Below are positions 14,895 through 23,991 of a DNA stretch of 64,000 bases, piece after piece. Position 1 is the first letter of the stretch. The number at the start of each line of letters is the position of its first letter. Made by a program: the position numbers and the translations under genes. Source of the stretch: a bacterium (GTDB taxonomy: Bacteria; Planctomycetota; Planctomycetia; Pirellulales; Pirellulaceae). The stretch is taken from NCBI GenBank assembly GCA_030430075.1, contig JAUIGN010000007.1, forward strand, positions 22,458 through 86,457, given 5' to 3'. The notes beneath the pieces were generated by a model. It did not search any database and was not told the origin of the DNA. It saw only the letters and a list, made by a program, of their open reading frames with translations.

Positions 14895-16871
14895 TCAGCC
14901 GGCGGCTTTGAGGGGGCCTTGGGGAGTCCGCAGGTTGAAGAGGCCGAAGACGTCGTCCTGGGACAGTCCGCGGCTGGTCGGTTTGTCGGTCTGCGAGAGA
15001 ATGGTGTCGAAGAGGGCCCGCTTCTCTTCGAGTACCTGGTTGATCCGTTCTTCGATCGTGTTCATCGTCAGCATGCGGGTGACGGTGACCGAACCGGCGG
15101 CTCCAATCCGGTGGGCCCGATTGATGGCCTGGTCTTCCACGGCCGGATTCCACCAGCGGTCGAAGAGAAAGACATAACGGCAGAACTGCAGGTTGAGTCC
15201 GACCGCGCCCGCCCCGTAGCTCATCAGGATCACGTGCTTCGAGTCGTCTTCCTTGAACTGCTGGAGGATGCCGTCACGCTGCTTGGAGGGGATCTGGCCA
15301 TGGTATTCCAGCGGTCCGAACCGGCTGATCCGTTGGCGGATCTTGTCGAGTGCATTGACCCATTGGCTGAAGACAATCGCCTTGCGGCCGCTGGCGGCCA
15401 CTTCTTCCAGGTCGGCCTCCAGCCGTTCCACCTTGCTGCTGGCGCCGGTTGCCGGGTCGAAATTGCAGATCTGTTTGAGTCGCAGGACAAGCTCGAAAAC
15501 ATGCTGGATGGTAAGTTCAGTACCCAGGCCTTCCAGTTGGACGACCCCTTCATCCTCGGCGATCTTGTAGGCGGCCCATTGTTCGGGCGTCAAATCGAGC
15601 TCGGCATCCCGGTACAGCTTGGGCGGCATGTCTGTGAGCACTTTGTCTTTGGTGCGGCGAAGGATGAAGTCGCCGGCCGCTTTGGCCATCCGGCGTGCCG
15701 ACATGCCCGACTGCAGGTAACCGGGCGACAGAAACTCGAAGATGCCGACCAGGTCTTCCGAACTGTTCTCGACCGGCGTGCCGGTGAGCGCCCAGCTGCG
15801 GGTCCGCGAAATGGCTCTGGCCGTTTGACTGGTCGTACTGGACCGGTTCTTGATCCGCTGGGCTTCGTCCAGCACGACCAAGTCAAACTCCAGGTCATCC
15901 GCAAGCACCACCTCGTGATCTCGCATCAGCAGTTCGTAGTTCGCGATCTTGATGGGCGCGGAGAGCTCGCGCCATTGCCAGTGTCGTTTGGCCCGGTCAC
16001 CCTCGATGATGCAAATCGGCAACTCGGGGGCCCACGTGCCGAACTCCTTCTGCCAGTTAGTCACCAGCGGCTTGGGGCATATCAAGAGCACGCGCTTGAG
16101 TTGGCCGCTACGGACCAGCAGGCGGATCGTGGTGATTGCCTGCATCGTCTTTCCCAGACCCATTTCGTCGGCCAGGATTGCCGCGTGGCGTGAGTACAAA
16201 AAAGCAATTCCCTGGTATTGGTACGGGAAGGGTTCAAACGGCATGTGAACGGCCGAGGAAGCCAGGATCGTCTCCAGGGGCGGCTGCAAGAGATAAAAGA
16301 GGCGGTCCTCCAGCTTGACGATGTCGCGGGGCGGAGCGATGCGGGTTTGGGTGTGGGGCGGCTTGCCGCGAGTGCCCTGCGGTGACGCCTTCGATTTCGC
16401 CGCAGGGTCACCCTTGGCGGGATCTTTGACGTCCGGCAGCTCGGGAAACGTCAGGCCGACCGTCTTGATGCGTTGCTTGCGCAGCGAGATCGAAACGGCG
16501 TGCGGCCGGGTGGCCTGCAGGTCGCTGGTCGCGACCTCGATCCGCGGCCAGCGGGCAACAGCAGCGTTCCAGCCGGTCGGAAAATCCATCACCGGGACCT
16601 GCAGATCAACGGACGTCACCTGGAGTTGCGGGAGCGGGGCGGCAGGACCGGGATGCGCCGCCGAACGGTCAAGCGGCACCGGCGTCACGGCCGCGTGTTG
16701 CAACTGGTTCGGACCGGACGTATTCGTCACGTTTCGCGCCGTATCGTGAGGTGAAAGGTCGTGATCGCGTGAACGTTCTGGCAAGGGATCGACTTTTCGA
16801 AAACTGGTGTGCGTGCGGGAAAAGGATGTGTCAGCCAATGCCTGTCGCCTGTCGCTCCGCGCGAGTCGCAA
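14895..16871 (-). CDS. SNF2-family DNA-dependent ATPase/helicase
   Basis: 658 residues in the longest frame; the true start is uncertain because the first 100 residues are poorly ordered. Motif I is at 234-243 (DEMGLGKTMQ), motif II at 335-338 (DEAQ, in the form DEAQRIKN), motif III is ALTGTPVENS. In the second lobe are FSQWVNALDKI, the GAGAVGLNLQ block and the motif V/VI block DRWWNPAVEDQAINRAHRIG. All are hallmarks of Swi2/Snf2 remodelling-type ATPases that translocate on duplex DNA. The roughly 190-residue amino part has no named domain; in related bacterial proteins this place holds a SWIM or variable recognition module. It stands alone, tail to tail with the preceding gene. Confidence 0.85.
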   Translation of the reverse strand: MRLARSDRRQALADTSFSRTHTSFRKVDPLPERSRDHDLSPHDTARNVTNTSGPNQLQHAAVTPVPLDRSAAHPGPAAPLPQLQVTSVDLQVPVMDFPTGWNAAVARWPRIEVATSDLQATRPHAVSISLRKQRIKTVGLTFPELPDVKDPAKGDPAAKSKASPQGTRGKPPHTQTRIAPPRDIVKLEDRLFYLLQPPLETILASSAVHMPFEPFPYQYQGIAFLYSRHAAILADEMGLGKTMQAITTIRLLVRSGQLKRVLLICPKPLVTNWQKEFGTWAPELPICIIEGDRAKRHWQWRELSAPIKIANYELLMRDHEVVLADDLEFDLVVLDEAQRIKNRSSTTSQTARAISRTRSWALTGTPVENSSEDLVGIFEFLSPGYLQSGMSARRMAKAAGDFILRRTKDKVLTDMPPKLYRDAELDLTPEQWAAYKIAEDEGVVQLEGLGTELTIQHVFELVLRLKQICNFDPATGASSKVERLEADLEEVAASGRKAIVFSQWVNALDKIRQRISRFGPLEYHGQIPSKQRDGILQQFKEDDSKHVILMSYGAGAVGLNLQFCRYVFLFDRWWNPAVEDQAINRAHRIGAAGSVTVTRMLTMNTIEERINQVLEEKRALFDTILSQTDKPTSRGLSQDDVFGLFNLRTPQGPLKAAG

Positions 16872-17019
16872 AGCCGCGCTGCGGACACTTCACGACAAGC
16901 GATCCGTCTGCCGTTATCGACGACTCGATTGTTCCTCGTGCGATCTTCAGGCGGGTGAGCCGCCACCGGTCCCGGATGTTCGCCATCGACCGGTGCGAAC
17001 TGATTGCTCGCCCGTTCGG

Positions 17020-17598
17020 TCAGCCGCGTGGGGCCGCGCTCCGTTGGGCTTCTCCGATGGCGTCATGAATGCGGCCGAACGGTTCCCGCAAGTCGAGTTC
17101 GCCGGCGGCGTTCTCCCATTGCCGGATCACCGACTCGCGGTCGCCTGCCCGTTGCGCCGGAAGGCTCACCTCATTTTCGCCCAGATTGAACGTGGTCAAC
17201 CTCGTATGTGCGGAAGGGGGGCCGGCATGGGGCGGGTCGCGGCGAACCGACGGCTCGGCGTTTGTCGTCGAGGCTGGGGAAACAAGGAGTACCGGGCAGG
17301 ACGTGTGTTCGCCGAGCGCCAGTGCATCGGCCACGTCCACGCAGACGAATGCCGGTTTGCTCTTCGCCTTGTTGACCAGCGTTTGCCCGATTTGTTCGCC
17401 GTAAATAAACGGCTTGAGCGTCGGGCCGAAGAGAATTTCCTGGGCTCGGTTGGGAATGACCGGGACGGTGCAGTGAAACTCCAACGGCCGACCGGCCGGG
17501 TTGAGCACCAGGTATCCGCCCAGGAAACCGTGTTCTGCGGTTTCTCGGATCGTCAAGAACCCAACGGTAGATAACGGTTTAGAACCGCTAGCGGTCAT
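17020..17598 (-). CDS. Unknown conserved-looking protein upstream of the SNF2 gene
   Basis: 192 residues from 17598. The amino two-thirds look like an ordered alpha/beta domain (VGFLTIRETAEHGFLGGYLVLNPAGRPLEF, CTVPVIPNRAQEILFGPTL, PFIYGEQIGQTLV, FVCVDVADALAL), with no active-site motif that I know. The tail is Pro/Arg-rich, then a helix (ESVIRQWENAAGELDLREPFGRIHDAIGEA). The short distance (about 150 bases) and same direction suggest co-transcription with the SNF2 gene. I do not recognise the family, and no signal peptide is present. Confidence 0.55.
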   Translation of the reverse strand: MTASGSKPLSTVGFLTIRETAEHGFLGGYLVLNPAGRPLEFHCTVPVIPNRAQEILFGPTLKPFIYGEQIGQTLVNKAKSKPAFVCVDVADALALGEHTSCPVLLVSPASTTNAEPSVRRDPPHAGPPSAHTRLTTFNLGENEVSLPAQRAGDRESVIRQWENAAGELDLREPFGRIHDAIGEAQRSAAPRG

Positions 17599-17900
17599 CC
17601 AGTATTCCTTGTTGTCAAAGCGTGGGGTGGCGCATCAAGGTGCAATGTTCGGCTCGCTTGTCATCGTGTTGAATCGGAGCGAGGGCGTCGTGGACTTTAG
17701 CGACTTTGCCGGTTCTTAGGGCAGAGCGGGTTTTGAACGGCGGCCGGCGGTGGTCGCGCGGCAGGCGGCGGCCGAGTTCTCATTGCCGGAGGCACACGCA
17801 GCGGAGCGGGCGGCGCGGCGAGGTGTGAGCTGCCGGCGGCCTGATTCGGCGGCTGCGCGTCGACGGAATCGGCCGATCAGAATCCCAATTTTCAAAATAC

Positions 17901-17928
17901 TCGACAGGGCATTGTGATTGTCTATACT
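17901..17928 (+). promoter_or_regulatory. Promoter of the 17961 gene run
   Basis: TCGACA (17901-17906), 16 bases, TATACT (17923-17928), with a start expected near 17935 and the first ATG at 17961. The rest of 17599-17960 is GC-rich and shows no gene. Confidence 0.5.
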
Positions 17929-17960
17929 GGGGATTCTCATCGCCCCAGGAGCCGCCCTCA

Positions 17961-18431
17961 ATGTCACAAGACTCGAACGAATTTCCTCCCGTTTTTCGGA
18001 TTGATGTATCCGCCGACCCGTCGGCCTCGCCGTCGTCGGAAGGTCAGGACGCGGACGAGGCGATCATTGCCTTGTTGCAACAGGTGGTCGTCGGTCAGAA
18101 CAAGTGCAATCAACTGCTGGAAGAGTTGGTTCAGCAACAGAACGTTGCCCAACGCCAGCGGGCGAACGAGCTGGGGCAATGGAAAGACGCCAATCCGGAT
18201 CTGGCCCGCTGTTGCCGCTCTGCGGCGGAGACCTTGAGCCGCGTGCAGACGGAGTTTCTCCGAACGTTGACGGACGAAGTTGTCGACAACGAAGAGGCGT
18301 TGCTGGATGGCGAGTTTATGTTCAATGAATTCGTTGATCGATTCGGGCCACGTCTGGCCCACTTGAACGGCGTGCTCCAAGTTCTCTCTCAACTGAGCAC
18401 CATGCCCACGTCTCCCAGCAACCAGTCTTAG
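17961..18431 (+). CDS. Small helical protein heading the long plus-strand run
   Basis: 156 residues from ATG 17961, 30 bases after a good promoter. A short disordered start (SADPSASPSSEGQDAD) is followed by helices: EAIIALLQQVVVGQNKCNQLLEELVQQQNVAQRQ is coiled-coil-like, then a second helical half ending in HLNGVLQVLSQL. No signal peptide, metal or enzyme motif is seen. The next gene starts four bases after its stop, so both are one transcript. I do not recognise it. Confidence 0.65.
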   Translation: MSQDSNEFPPVFRIDVSADPSASPSSEGQDADEAIIALLQQVVVGQNKCNQLLEELVQQQNVAQRQRANELGQWKDANPDLARCCRSAAETLSRVQTEFLRTLTDEVVDNEEALLDGEFMFNEFVDRFGPRLAHLNGVLQVLSQLSTMPTSPSNQS

Positions 18432-18434
18432 GGC

Positions 18435-19328
18435 ATGTTGGTCGAATTGGTGAAGGCGACGACAGCAGACGGTCTTCGTCTGGACGGTGCGTTGGCGTCG
18501 CCGCCTGAGCAACGGACGGGGAAAGATCTGGCGGCCGGCATTGCCGTCGATGCTTTCCTGATGTTGCCCGGTGTGGGAGGTTCGTTTTACAGCGGGGCCC
18601 TCTTTCCGGAATTGCAGTCTGCGTTCCTAGAACTGGGCTCGGCCGTCCTTCGCGTGAATACGCGGGGCCACGGTTCGGTCAGCATGATCGCCACTACGGG
18701 CGGCGTCGGCCGGTTTGGTGCGGCATTCGAAATGGTTGACCAGTGCCGGCACGATGTGCGTGCCTGGCTCGACTGGCTGGTTCAACGCGGCCACCGGCGA
18801 ATCGGTCTGGTCGGGCACAGCTTGGGAGCGATCAAGGCAGTCTACTCGCAGGCTTTGGAGGGCCACCCCAACGTGGTTTGTATCCTGGCCGCCTCGCCAC
18901 CGCGCCTCTCCTACGCGGCATTTCAGAATGGCCCCCGTGCAGCGGACCACTTTGCGTCGCTGGCGACCGCCCGCGAGCACCTCCAGGCCGGCCATCCCGA
19001 GGCGTTATTCACCGCCAAGTTTCCCTTCCCCATGCTGATCAGCGCGGCCACGTACGTTGATAAGTATGGCCCGGAGGAACGGTACAATTTTCTCCCTTAC
19101 CTCGCTCAGCTTTCGGTTCCCGTGCTGTTCACCTATGGCGAGTTGGAACTGGAATCGGGCGGCGTGGCGTTCGCCGGGCTGCCGGCAACGATTGCTGAGT
19201 CTTCCTCGGCGGACAACGTCGTGGATGTCGCCACGATTGATGGAGCAGACCATTTCTACACGGGTCAATCGGGGGTTCTGGCGGAGGCGATGACCGGCTG
19301 GTTGCGAGGTCGCTTCCCGTTGACCTGA
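18435..19328 (+). CDS. Alpha/beta hydrolase
   Basis: 297 residues from ATG 18435. The order is that of an alpha/beta hydrolase: oxyanion segment LMLPGVGGSFYSG, nucleophile elbow GHSLGA (Ser at about residue 137), a late VPVLFTYGELE strand in the place where the acid usually lies, and the final His in DGADHFYTG. TRGHGSV before the elbow resembles the HG-x-R-type loop of serine esterases. No signal peptide, so cytoplasmic. The substrate is unknown. It follows the 17961 gene almost without gap and precedes the adenylating-ligase gene by 194 bases, so it may supply a free acid to that enzyme by cleaving an ester or thioester; this last point is inference. Confidence 0.8.
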   Translation: MLVELVKATTADGLRLDGALASPPEQRTGKDLAAGIAVDAFLMLPGVGGSFYSGALFPELQSAFLELGSAVLRVNTRGHGSVSMIATTGGVGRFGAAFEMVDQCRHDVRAWLDWLVQRGHRRIGLVGHSLGAIKAVYSQALEGHPNVVCILAASPPRLSYAAFQNGPRAADHFASLATAREHLQAGHPEALFTAKFPFPMLISAATYVDKYGPEERYNFLPYLAQLSVPVLFTYGELELESGGVAFAGLPATIAESSSADNVVDVATIDGADHFYTGQSGVLAEAMTGWLRGRFPLT

Positions 19329-19522
19329 GCCCGCGCCGCCGGCCCATCGATCCTTGGCGTTGCCTCATCTCTGGGGAGGATCCCGATTCGCCGCGGTGCT
19401 GGTTGTGAGCCGAGGAAATCTCGGGTATTTTCAAAGCTGTTGACCCGCCGCCTTTTGCTCCGGTCCCGGCTCCCACGGCCCGTGATTCCCACCCATCCCC
19501 ACCCGTTATTCGAGGATCCCGC

Positions 19523-20650
19523 ATGAGCACTGCTGAATCATCCGCAGATCTGGACACCCTGCAAAAAGAGGCCCGCGACGCGTTGGACCGCCACGCGTAT
19601 GAGGTGGTTCAGTATCATTTTCACGATTCGACCGGTTGCCCCTTCTGGCTGGAGAAGAAGGCCGAGCTGAACTTTGATCCGCTCACCGACGTGAAGGGTT
19701 ATGACGACATCAAGAAGTTTCCCCTGTTCGAAGACGAGTGGCTACGTGGCGGTCCGATCAGCCGGTGGGTTCCCAAGGGACACGCGGGCAAACCGGTCTA
19801 CGTCTTTGAGACGGGCGGCACGACGGGGATTCCCAAGAGCCGGATGGTGATCGACGACTTCCGCATCGATTACGAGATGTTCAGCGAAACGCTGCCGGAG
19901 AAATACTTTCCCAAGGGTGCCAACTGGCTGATGCTGGGTCCGTCGGGACCGCGACGTCTGCGGTTGGCGGTCGAGCACCTTTGCCAGGTGCGTGGCGGGA
20001 TCTGCTTCTGCATTGACCTGGATCCGCGTTGGGTGGTGAAGCTGATTAAGAAAGGCTGGATGGAGCACCTCGAAGAATACAAGAAGCACTGCATCGACCA
20101 GGCACTCACGATCCTGTCCGCCGGCCATGACATCAAGTGCATGTTCACGACGCCCAAGTTGCTCGAGTCGCTCTGCAACGCGATGGAAGAGAAGGGCCAG
20201 AGTTTTGCCGACACGGGAATCACCGGCATTTTTTCCGGCGGCACCGAGTTCACGCCGCAGTGGACCCGATTTTGCGTGGAGGAGTATTTTGGGGGTCCGC
20301 CCGAAGAGAGCGGCATCTACATGACCCCGACGTATGGGAACACGTTGATGGGGTTGGCTTGCAGCAAGCCGGTAACCGCCGAGGAAAACTACAAGATTTC
20401 TTACTACGCACCGCAGCCGCGCGCCGTTGTCGAAGTGGTGGATCCGGACGATCCGATGAGTGTGGTGGGGTACGGCGAGACCGGCCGAGCGAAGCTCACG
20501 ACACTGACTGGCGAGTTCTTCGTACCCGGCTTCCTGGAACGTGACGAAGGCGAACGTGAGCGGCCCTTCGCGACTTATCCGTGGGATGGGATCAGCGGAG
20601 TCCGCCCCTTCAGCCGGCTCGCTTCAGCCACCACGGTCGGCGTTTACTAA
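19523..20650 (+). CDS. Short adenylate-forming ligase (phenylacetate-CoA-ligase/LuxE-like)
   Basis: 375 residues. The ATP-binding loop is FETGGTTGIPKSRM (about residues 93-106), followed by FSGGTEFTP, the YGNT motif and GYGETGRAKLTTL, all in the order of ANL adenylating enzymes of the PaaK group. Those make an acyl-AMP from a carboxylate. The protein stops soon after the GYGETGR motif and lacks the small carboxyl domain with the catalytic lysine that full PaaK enzymes (about 430 residues) have. Its length resembles LuxE acyl-protein synthetases, which hand the acyl group to a reductase. The next genes are an aldehyde-dehydrogenase-fold enzyme and an alcohol dehydrogenase, which fits carboxylate reduction. 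The substrate cannot be read from the sequence. Confidence 0.75.
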   Translation: MSTAESSADLDTLQKEARDALDRHAYEVVQYHFHDSTGCPFWLEKKAELNFDPLTDVKGYDDIKKFPLFEDEWLRGGPISRWVPKGHAGKPVYVFETGGTTGIPKSRMVIDDFRIDYEMFSETLPEKYFPKGANWLMLGPSGPRRLRLAVEHLCQVRGGICFCIDLDPRWVVKLIKKGWMEHLEEYKKHCIDQALTILSAGHDIKCMFTTPKLLESLCNAMEEKGQSFADTGITGIFSGGTEFTPQWTRFCVEEYFGGPPEESGIYMTPTYGNTLMGLACSKPVTAEENYKISYYAPQPRAVVEVVDPDDPMSVVGYGETGRAKLTTLTGEFFVPGFLERDEGERERPFATYPWDGISGVRPFSRLASATTVGVY

Positions 20651-21219
20651 CGCGGCAATGCCTTGGACCCATCGCGAAATGGCGGTCGCGACATGCTGAT
20701 CCGCTCCTGTTGGGCGCTGGACTTTGACTTAAGAATAGGCGACTTGGGTTCGATTGACCTTCGCCCGGATCATTGGTGAACGAACAAAGATTCAGTGCAA
20801 GTCGTTATGTGGCAATCGTTTTTCGTGAACTTAGCCAAAGCGCCGTGCATCTCAGCCGGAATGCGTTAGCGTCCGGTTTGCTCAGCCATGAAAGGAACCG
20901 GGGCTAACGCCCAACGGCTGATGAACAATCCGGCTTAGCGTCCGGTTCGCTTGGCGAGACAAGAACCCATGGGCAAATGCCCAACGGCTGATGAATCATC
21001 CGAGCGAACCCTTGGGGTGCGTCGTTGGGCGATGCCAACTGTTACCGGTTGGTTCGGCTTGACGCCGCCATACAATTCCGGACGACGCCAGGGAATCGTG
21101 TTGCGAGGCAACCAGCCGACCGACCTAACAAATCACCGTCACCGAAATTGATTCGACGTGGACCGGACGTACCTTCGCCTGTCCGCTCGAGCGGTGCCCA
21201 ACTACGAGGAGATCGTGAG
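20651..21219. other. 569-base gap in the run, holding repeat family II
   Basis: No gene is supported. 20833-21005 carries an interspersed repeat (listed separately); the remainder has no strong hairpin or promoter that I can defend. An AGGAG at 21207-21211 belongs to the next gene. Confidence 0.5.
20833..21005 (+). repeat. Intergenic repeat family II, copy a
   Basis: Two halves, each closing with a GCCCAACGGCTGATGA-type word (the first preceded by GGGGCTAAC), and each half also carrying TTAGCGTCCGGTT. Related elements lie at 28290-28385 and 42005-42135. Confidence 0.7.
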
Positions 21220-22656
21220 ATGCTGAACATTCCCGTCATTCGCTGGGGAAAACCGTACGATTCGCTGGAAACTGACGAAGTCTTGCATTTTGCGACGGGC
21301 GAACCGATCGCCAAGGTCAGCCAGGCGAACGGCGGGATCATTGCCCGTGACATGCGTCAAGCGCACAAAGCGAGGCGGACCCTCCGCGAGATCTCCTGTG
21401 CCGAGATCATGGAACGGCTCAAAGTGGCCGCCGACCATTACGAGAACGGCACCTTGCCGCTCGGCGACGGGACGCAGTCGCCTGACGAGTTTGCTCATCA
21501 GCAGTCGGCCAGCACGGGTTTGCCCGAGCACATGTGCAAGGGGAACATGGCGAAGAACTCGTTTGTACTGCGGAACATGAGCCAGATTCTCGACTGCCTG
21601 ACGCGAGGGTTGGATCTGGAGACGTTGACACGAGGATACGGCATTGAAGAGCGGGGCGTGGTTCTCAGTTTCCAGGCACAGGCTTCTGCCCTCAGCGCGG
21701 TCCTCCCGTCAAATTCGCCGGGCGTGCACACCCTGTGGTTGCCTGCGATTCCCCTGCAGATGGGCCTGGTCTTGAAGCCGGGGCCGCAGGAGCCGTGGAC
21801 TCCGTATCGGATGATGTCCGCGTTCATTGAGGCCGGGATCCCGGCGGAAGTCTTTTCAATGTATCCCGGGGGCCCCGAAGCGGGGGCCGCCGTGTTGTCG
21901 GCTTCCGAACGAGCCATGATCTTCGGCGGCACGCCGACCGTCGAGCAATACAAGGGGAACCCTCGAGTCCAGGCGCACGGGCCCGGGTTTTCCAAGATCC
22001 TCCTCTTCGACGACGTGGTGGATGACTGGGAGAAGTATCTCGACCTGATGGTGGAGAGCATCTATATCAACAGCGGGCGAGGATGTATCAACTGTTCCGG
22101 CGTCTGGGCTTCTCGCCATACGAAAGAAATTGCCCAGGCGATTGCGGAGAAGATCGGACCGATCGAAGTCAAGCCGCCGACGGACCCGGAAGCCGGGCTG
22201 GCCGCGTTCACGGTCCAAGGCATGGCCAAGGCCGTGTGGGGGATGATCGAAGCGGACCTCGAGGAGGCGGGCGTCACCCACATGACGGCCCAGTATGGTC
22301 CGCGGCTGGAAGAGCAGGAGCGGTGTGCTTACCTGCGGCCCATGGTCGTGCACTGTGCGTCGCCGGAAAACGCGATTGCCAAGAAGGAGTACATGTTCCC
22401 CTTCTCGACGGTCGTCGAGTGCCCCGAAGCGGAGATGTTGAAGCAGATTGGTCCGACATTGGTCTGCACAGGGATCACCGACAACGAGCAGCATATCGAC
22501 GCGCTGGTGAATGCGACCCACATCGACCGGCTGAACATCGGCCCGATTCCTACCAGTCGCCTGAATTGGCTCCAGCCGCACGAGGGGAGTATCATTGACT
22601 TCCTCTTCCGCTCACGTGCCGTGCAAGTGACCGAAGAACGGCAGGCCACGCTCTAG
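21220..22656 (+). CDS. Aldehyde-dehydrogenase-superfamily protein (possible acyl reductase)
   Basis: 478 residues from ATG 21220, AGGAG eight bases before. The fold pattern of the ALDH superfamily is present: LPSNSPGVHTLWLPAIPLQMGLVLKPG for the cofactor segment, MIFGGTPTVEQY, and the catalytic cysteine in NSGRGCINCSG (C289, with C292 close by). The usual ALDH glutamate before the cysteine is not obvious, a feature shared by acyl-CoA/acyl-ACP reductases that run toward the aldehyde. Placed between an adenylating ligase and an iron alcohol dehydrogenase, it could take an activated acyl group to the aldehyde. An ordinary aldehyde oxidation role is the alternative. Cytoplasmic. Confidence 0.75.
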   Translation: MLNIPVIRWGKPYDSLETDEVLHFATGEPIAKVSQANGGIIARDMRQAHKARRTLREISCAEIMERLKVAADHYENGTLPLGDGTQSPDEFAHQQSASTGLPEHMCKGNMAKNSFVLRNMSQILDCLTRGLDLETLTRGYGIEERGVVLSFQAQASALSAVLPSNSPGVHTLWLPAIPLQMGLVLKPGPQEPWTPYRMMSAFIEAGIPAEVFSMYPGGPEAGAAVLSASERAMIFGGTPTVEQYKGNPRVQAHGPGFSKILLFDDVVDDWEKYLDLMVESIYINSGRGCINCSGVWASRHTKEIAQAIAEKIGPIEVKPPTDPEAGLAAFTVQGMAKAVWGMIEADLEEAGVTHMTAQYGPRLEEQERCAYLRPMVVHCASPENAIAKKEYMFPFSTVVECPEAEMLKQIGPTLVCTGITDNEQHIDALVNATHIDRLNIGPIPTSRLNWLQPHEGSIIDFLFRSRAVQVTEERQATL

Positions 22657-22727
22657 CGAGGTTGGGCCTCGGACTGATCGCGAGCTCATGCTCGCCAACT
22701 ACCCGCTCCCTGTCCCCGCTGGTTGCT

Positions 22728-23879
22728 ATGATCCCATTTGATTTTCAGCCGCGAACTCGCATCGTCTTCGGCCCCAACAAGGTCGATGCGTTGGGCGAGT
22801 TGGCGTCGGAGTTGGGCGCACGGCGTGTGATGGTGGTGAGCGACCCTGGGGTGGTTGCCGCGGGGCATACGCAGCGAGGCCTCACGGCGCTTGAGAAAGC
22901 GGGGATCGCCACGCAGTTGTTTGACGGCGTGCGCGAGAATCCGACGACCGAGGAAGTCGATGCCGGCCTGAAGGTGGCCCAACGCCATGAAGCCGAATTG
23001 CTGGTGGGCCTGGGCGGTGGCAGCGCGATGGACTGTGCCAAGGGAGTCAACTTTTTGATTTCCAATGGCGGCCGGATGCAGGATTATTGGGGCGTCGGCA
23101 AGGCGCTCCGGCCAATGCTGCCGATGATCGCCGTACCGACCACGGCCGGAACGGGCAGTGAGACCCAGTCCTTCGCACTGATCTCCGACGCCGAGACCAA
23201 GACCAAAATGGCCTGTGGCGATCCCAAGGCGGCCTGTCGCGTGGCCCTGTTGGACCCCACGCTGACGATGACGCAACCGGCGCGCGTGACGGCCCTGACG
23301 GGAATTGACGCGATCGCCCACGCCCTGGAAACGTACGTCACCACGCGCCGCAATGCAGCCTCGCTGTCGTTCAGCCGCGAGGCCTGGCACCTCTTGGCGA
23401 GCAACTTTTCCCGGTTGTTGGACGAGCCGAACGATTTGGAAGCGCGGAGCGGCATGCAATTGGGCGCCTGCTTCGCCGGGCTGGCAATTGAGAATTCGAT
23501 GCTGGGGGCGACGCACGCCCTGGCGAATCCACTTACGGCCACCTACGGGATTGCCCATGGCGAAGCGATCGGGCTGATGTTGCCCCACGTGATCCGCTTC
23601 AATGGAGAAAAGTTCCCTCAGTGGTACCGAGACTTGCTGGAGTCGACCGGCGGGACCAAAGGGTTCCCACGCCCGGCCGAAGGGCCTGCCGGTCTGGCCG
23701 AATACGTGGCGATTCTGGTTGAGAAAGCCGGTTTGGCGGTCCGCTTGTCGGACTGCGGGGTTGAAAGGGAAAGACTCTCCGAACTGGCGGGCGCCGCTGC
23801 CCAGCAGTGGACCGGGAATTTCAATCCGCGCGGCGTCGATCAGCAGTCCCTCCTGCAGTTGTACCAGGCCGCATTCTGA
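22728..23879 (+). CDS. Iron-containing alcohol dehydrogenase
   Basis: 383 residues from ATG 22728, preceded by a gap of 71 bases; an ATG at 22662 lies in frame but the protein aligns from MIPFDFQPRTRIVFG. NAD-binding GGGSAMDCAKG, then PTTAGTGSETQSFA, DPTLTMTQPARVTALTGIDAIAHALE, GATHALANPL and GIAHGEAIGLMLPH contain the Asp and three His that hold the iron in group III alcohol dehydrogenases. They interconvert alcohols and aldehydes with NAD(P)H. Its place behind the ALDH-fold enzyme suggests reduction of the resulting aldehyde, or the reverse. The length is standard. Confidence 0.9.
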   Translation: MIPFDFQPRTRIVFGPNKVDALGELASELGARRVMVVSDPGVVAAGHTQRGLTALEKAGIATQLFDGVRENPTTEEVDAGLKVAQRHEAELLVGLGGGSAMDCAKGVNFLISNGGRMQDYWGVGKALRPMLPMIAVPTTAGTGSETQSFALISDAETKTKMACGDPKAACRVALLDPTLTMTQPARVTALTGIDAIAHALETYVTTRRNAASLSFSREAWHLLASNFSRLLDEPNDLEARSGMQLGACFAGLAIENSMLGATHALANPLTATYGIAHGEAIGLMLPHVIRFNGEKFPQWYRDLLESTGGTKGFPRPAEGPAGLAEYVAILVEKAGLAVRLSDCGVERERLSELAGAAAQQWTGNFNPRGVDQQSLLQLYQAAF

Positions 23880-23991
23880 TACTCGCGGCGGTTCTGATAC
23901 AATGGGTGGCAGGTTCGGCCACCCATCTTGTGGCTGTCGCGGCGCGCCGGCAACGTTGACAAAACCACGAATACCTTGCGGAGAAATCACC

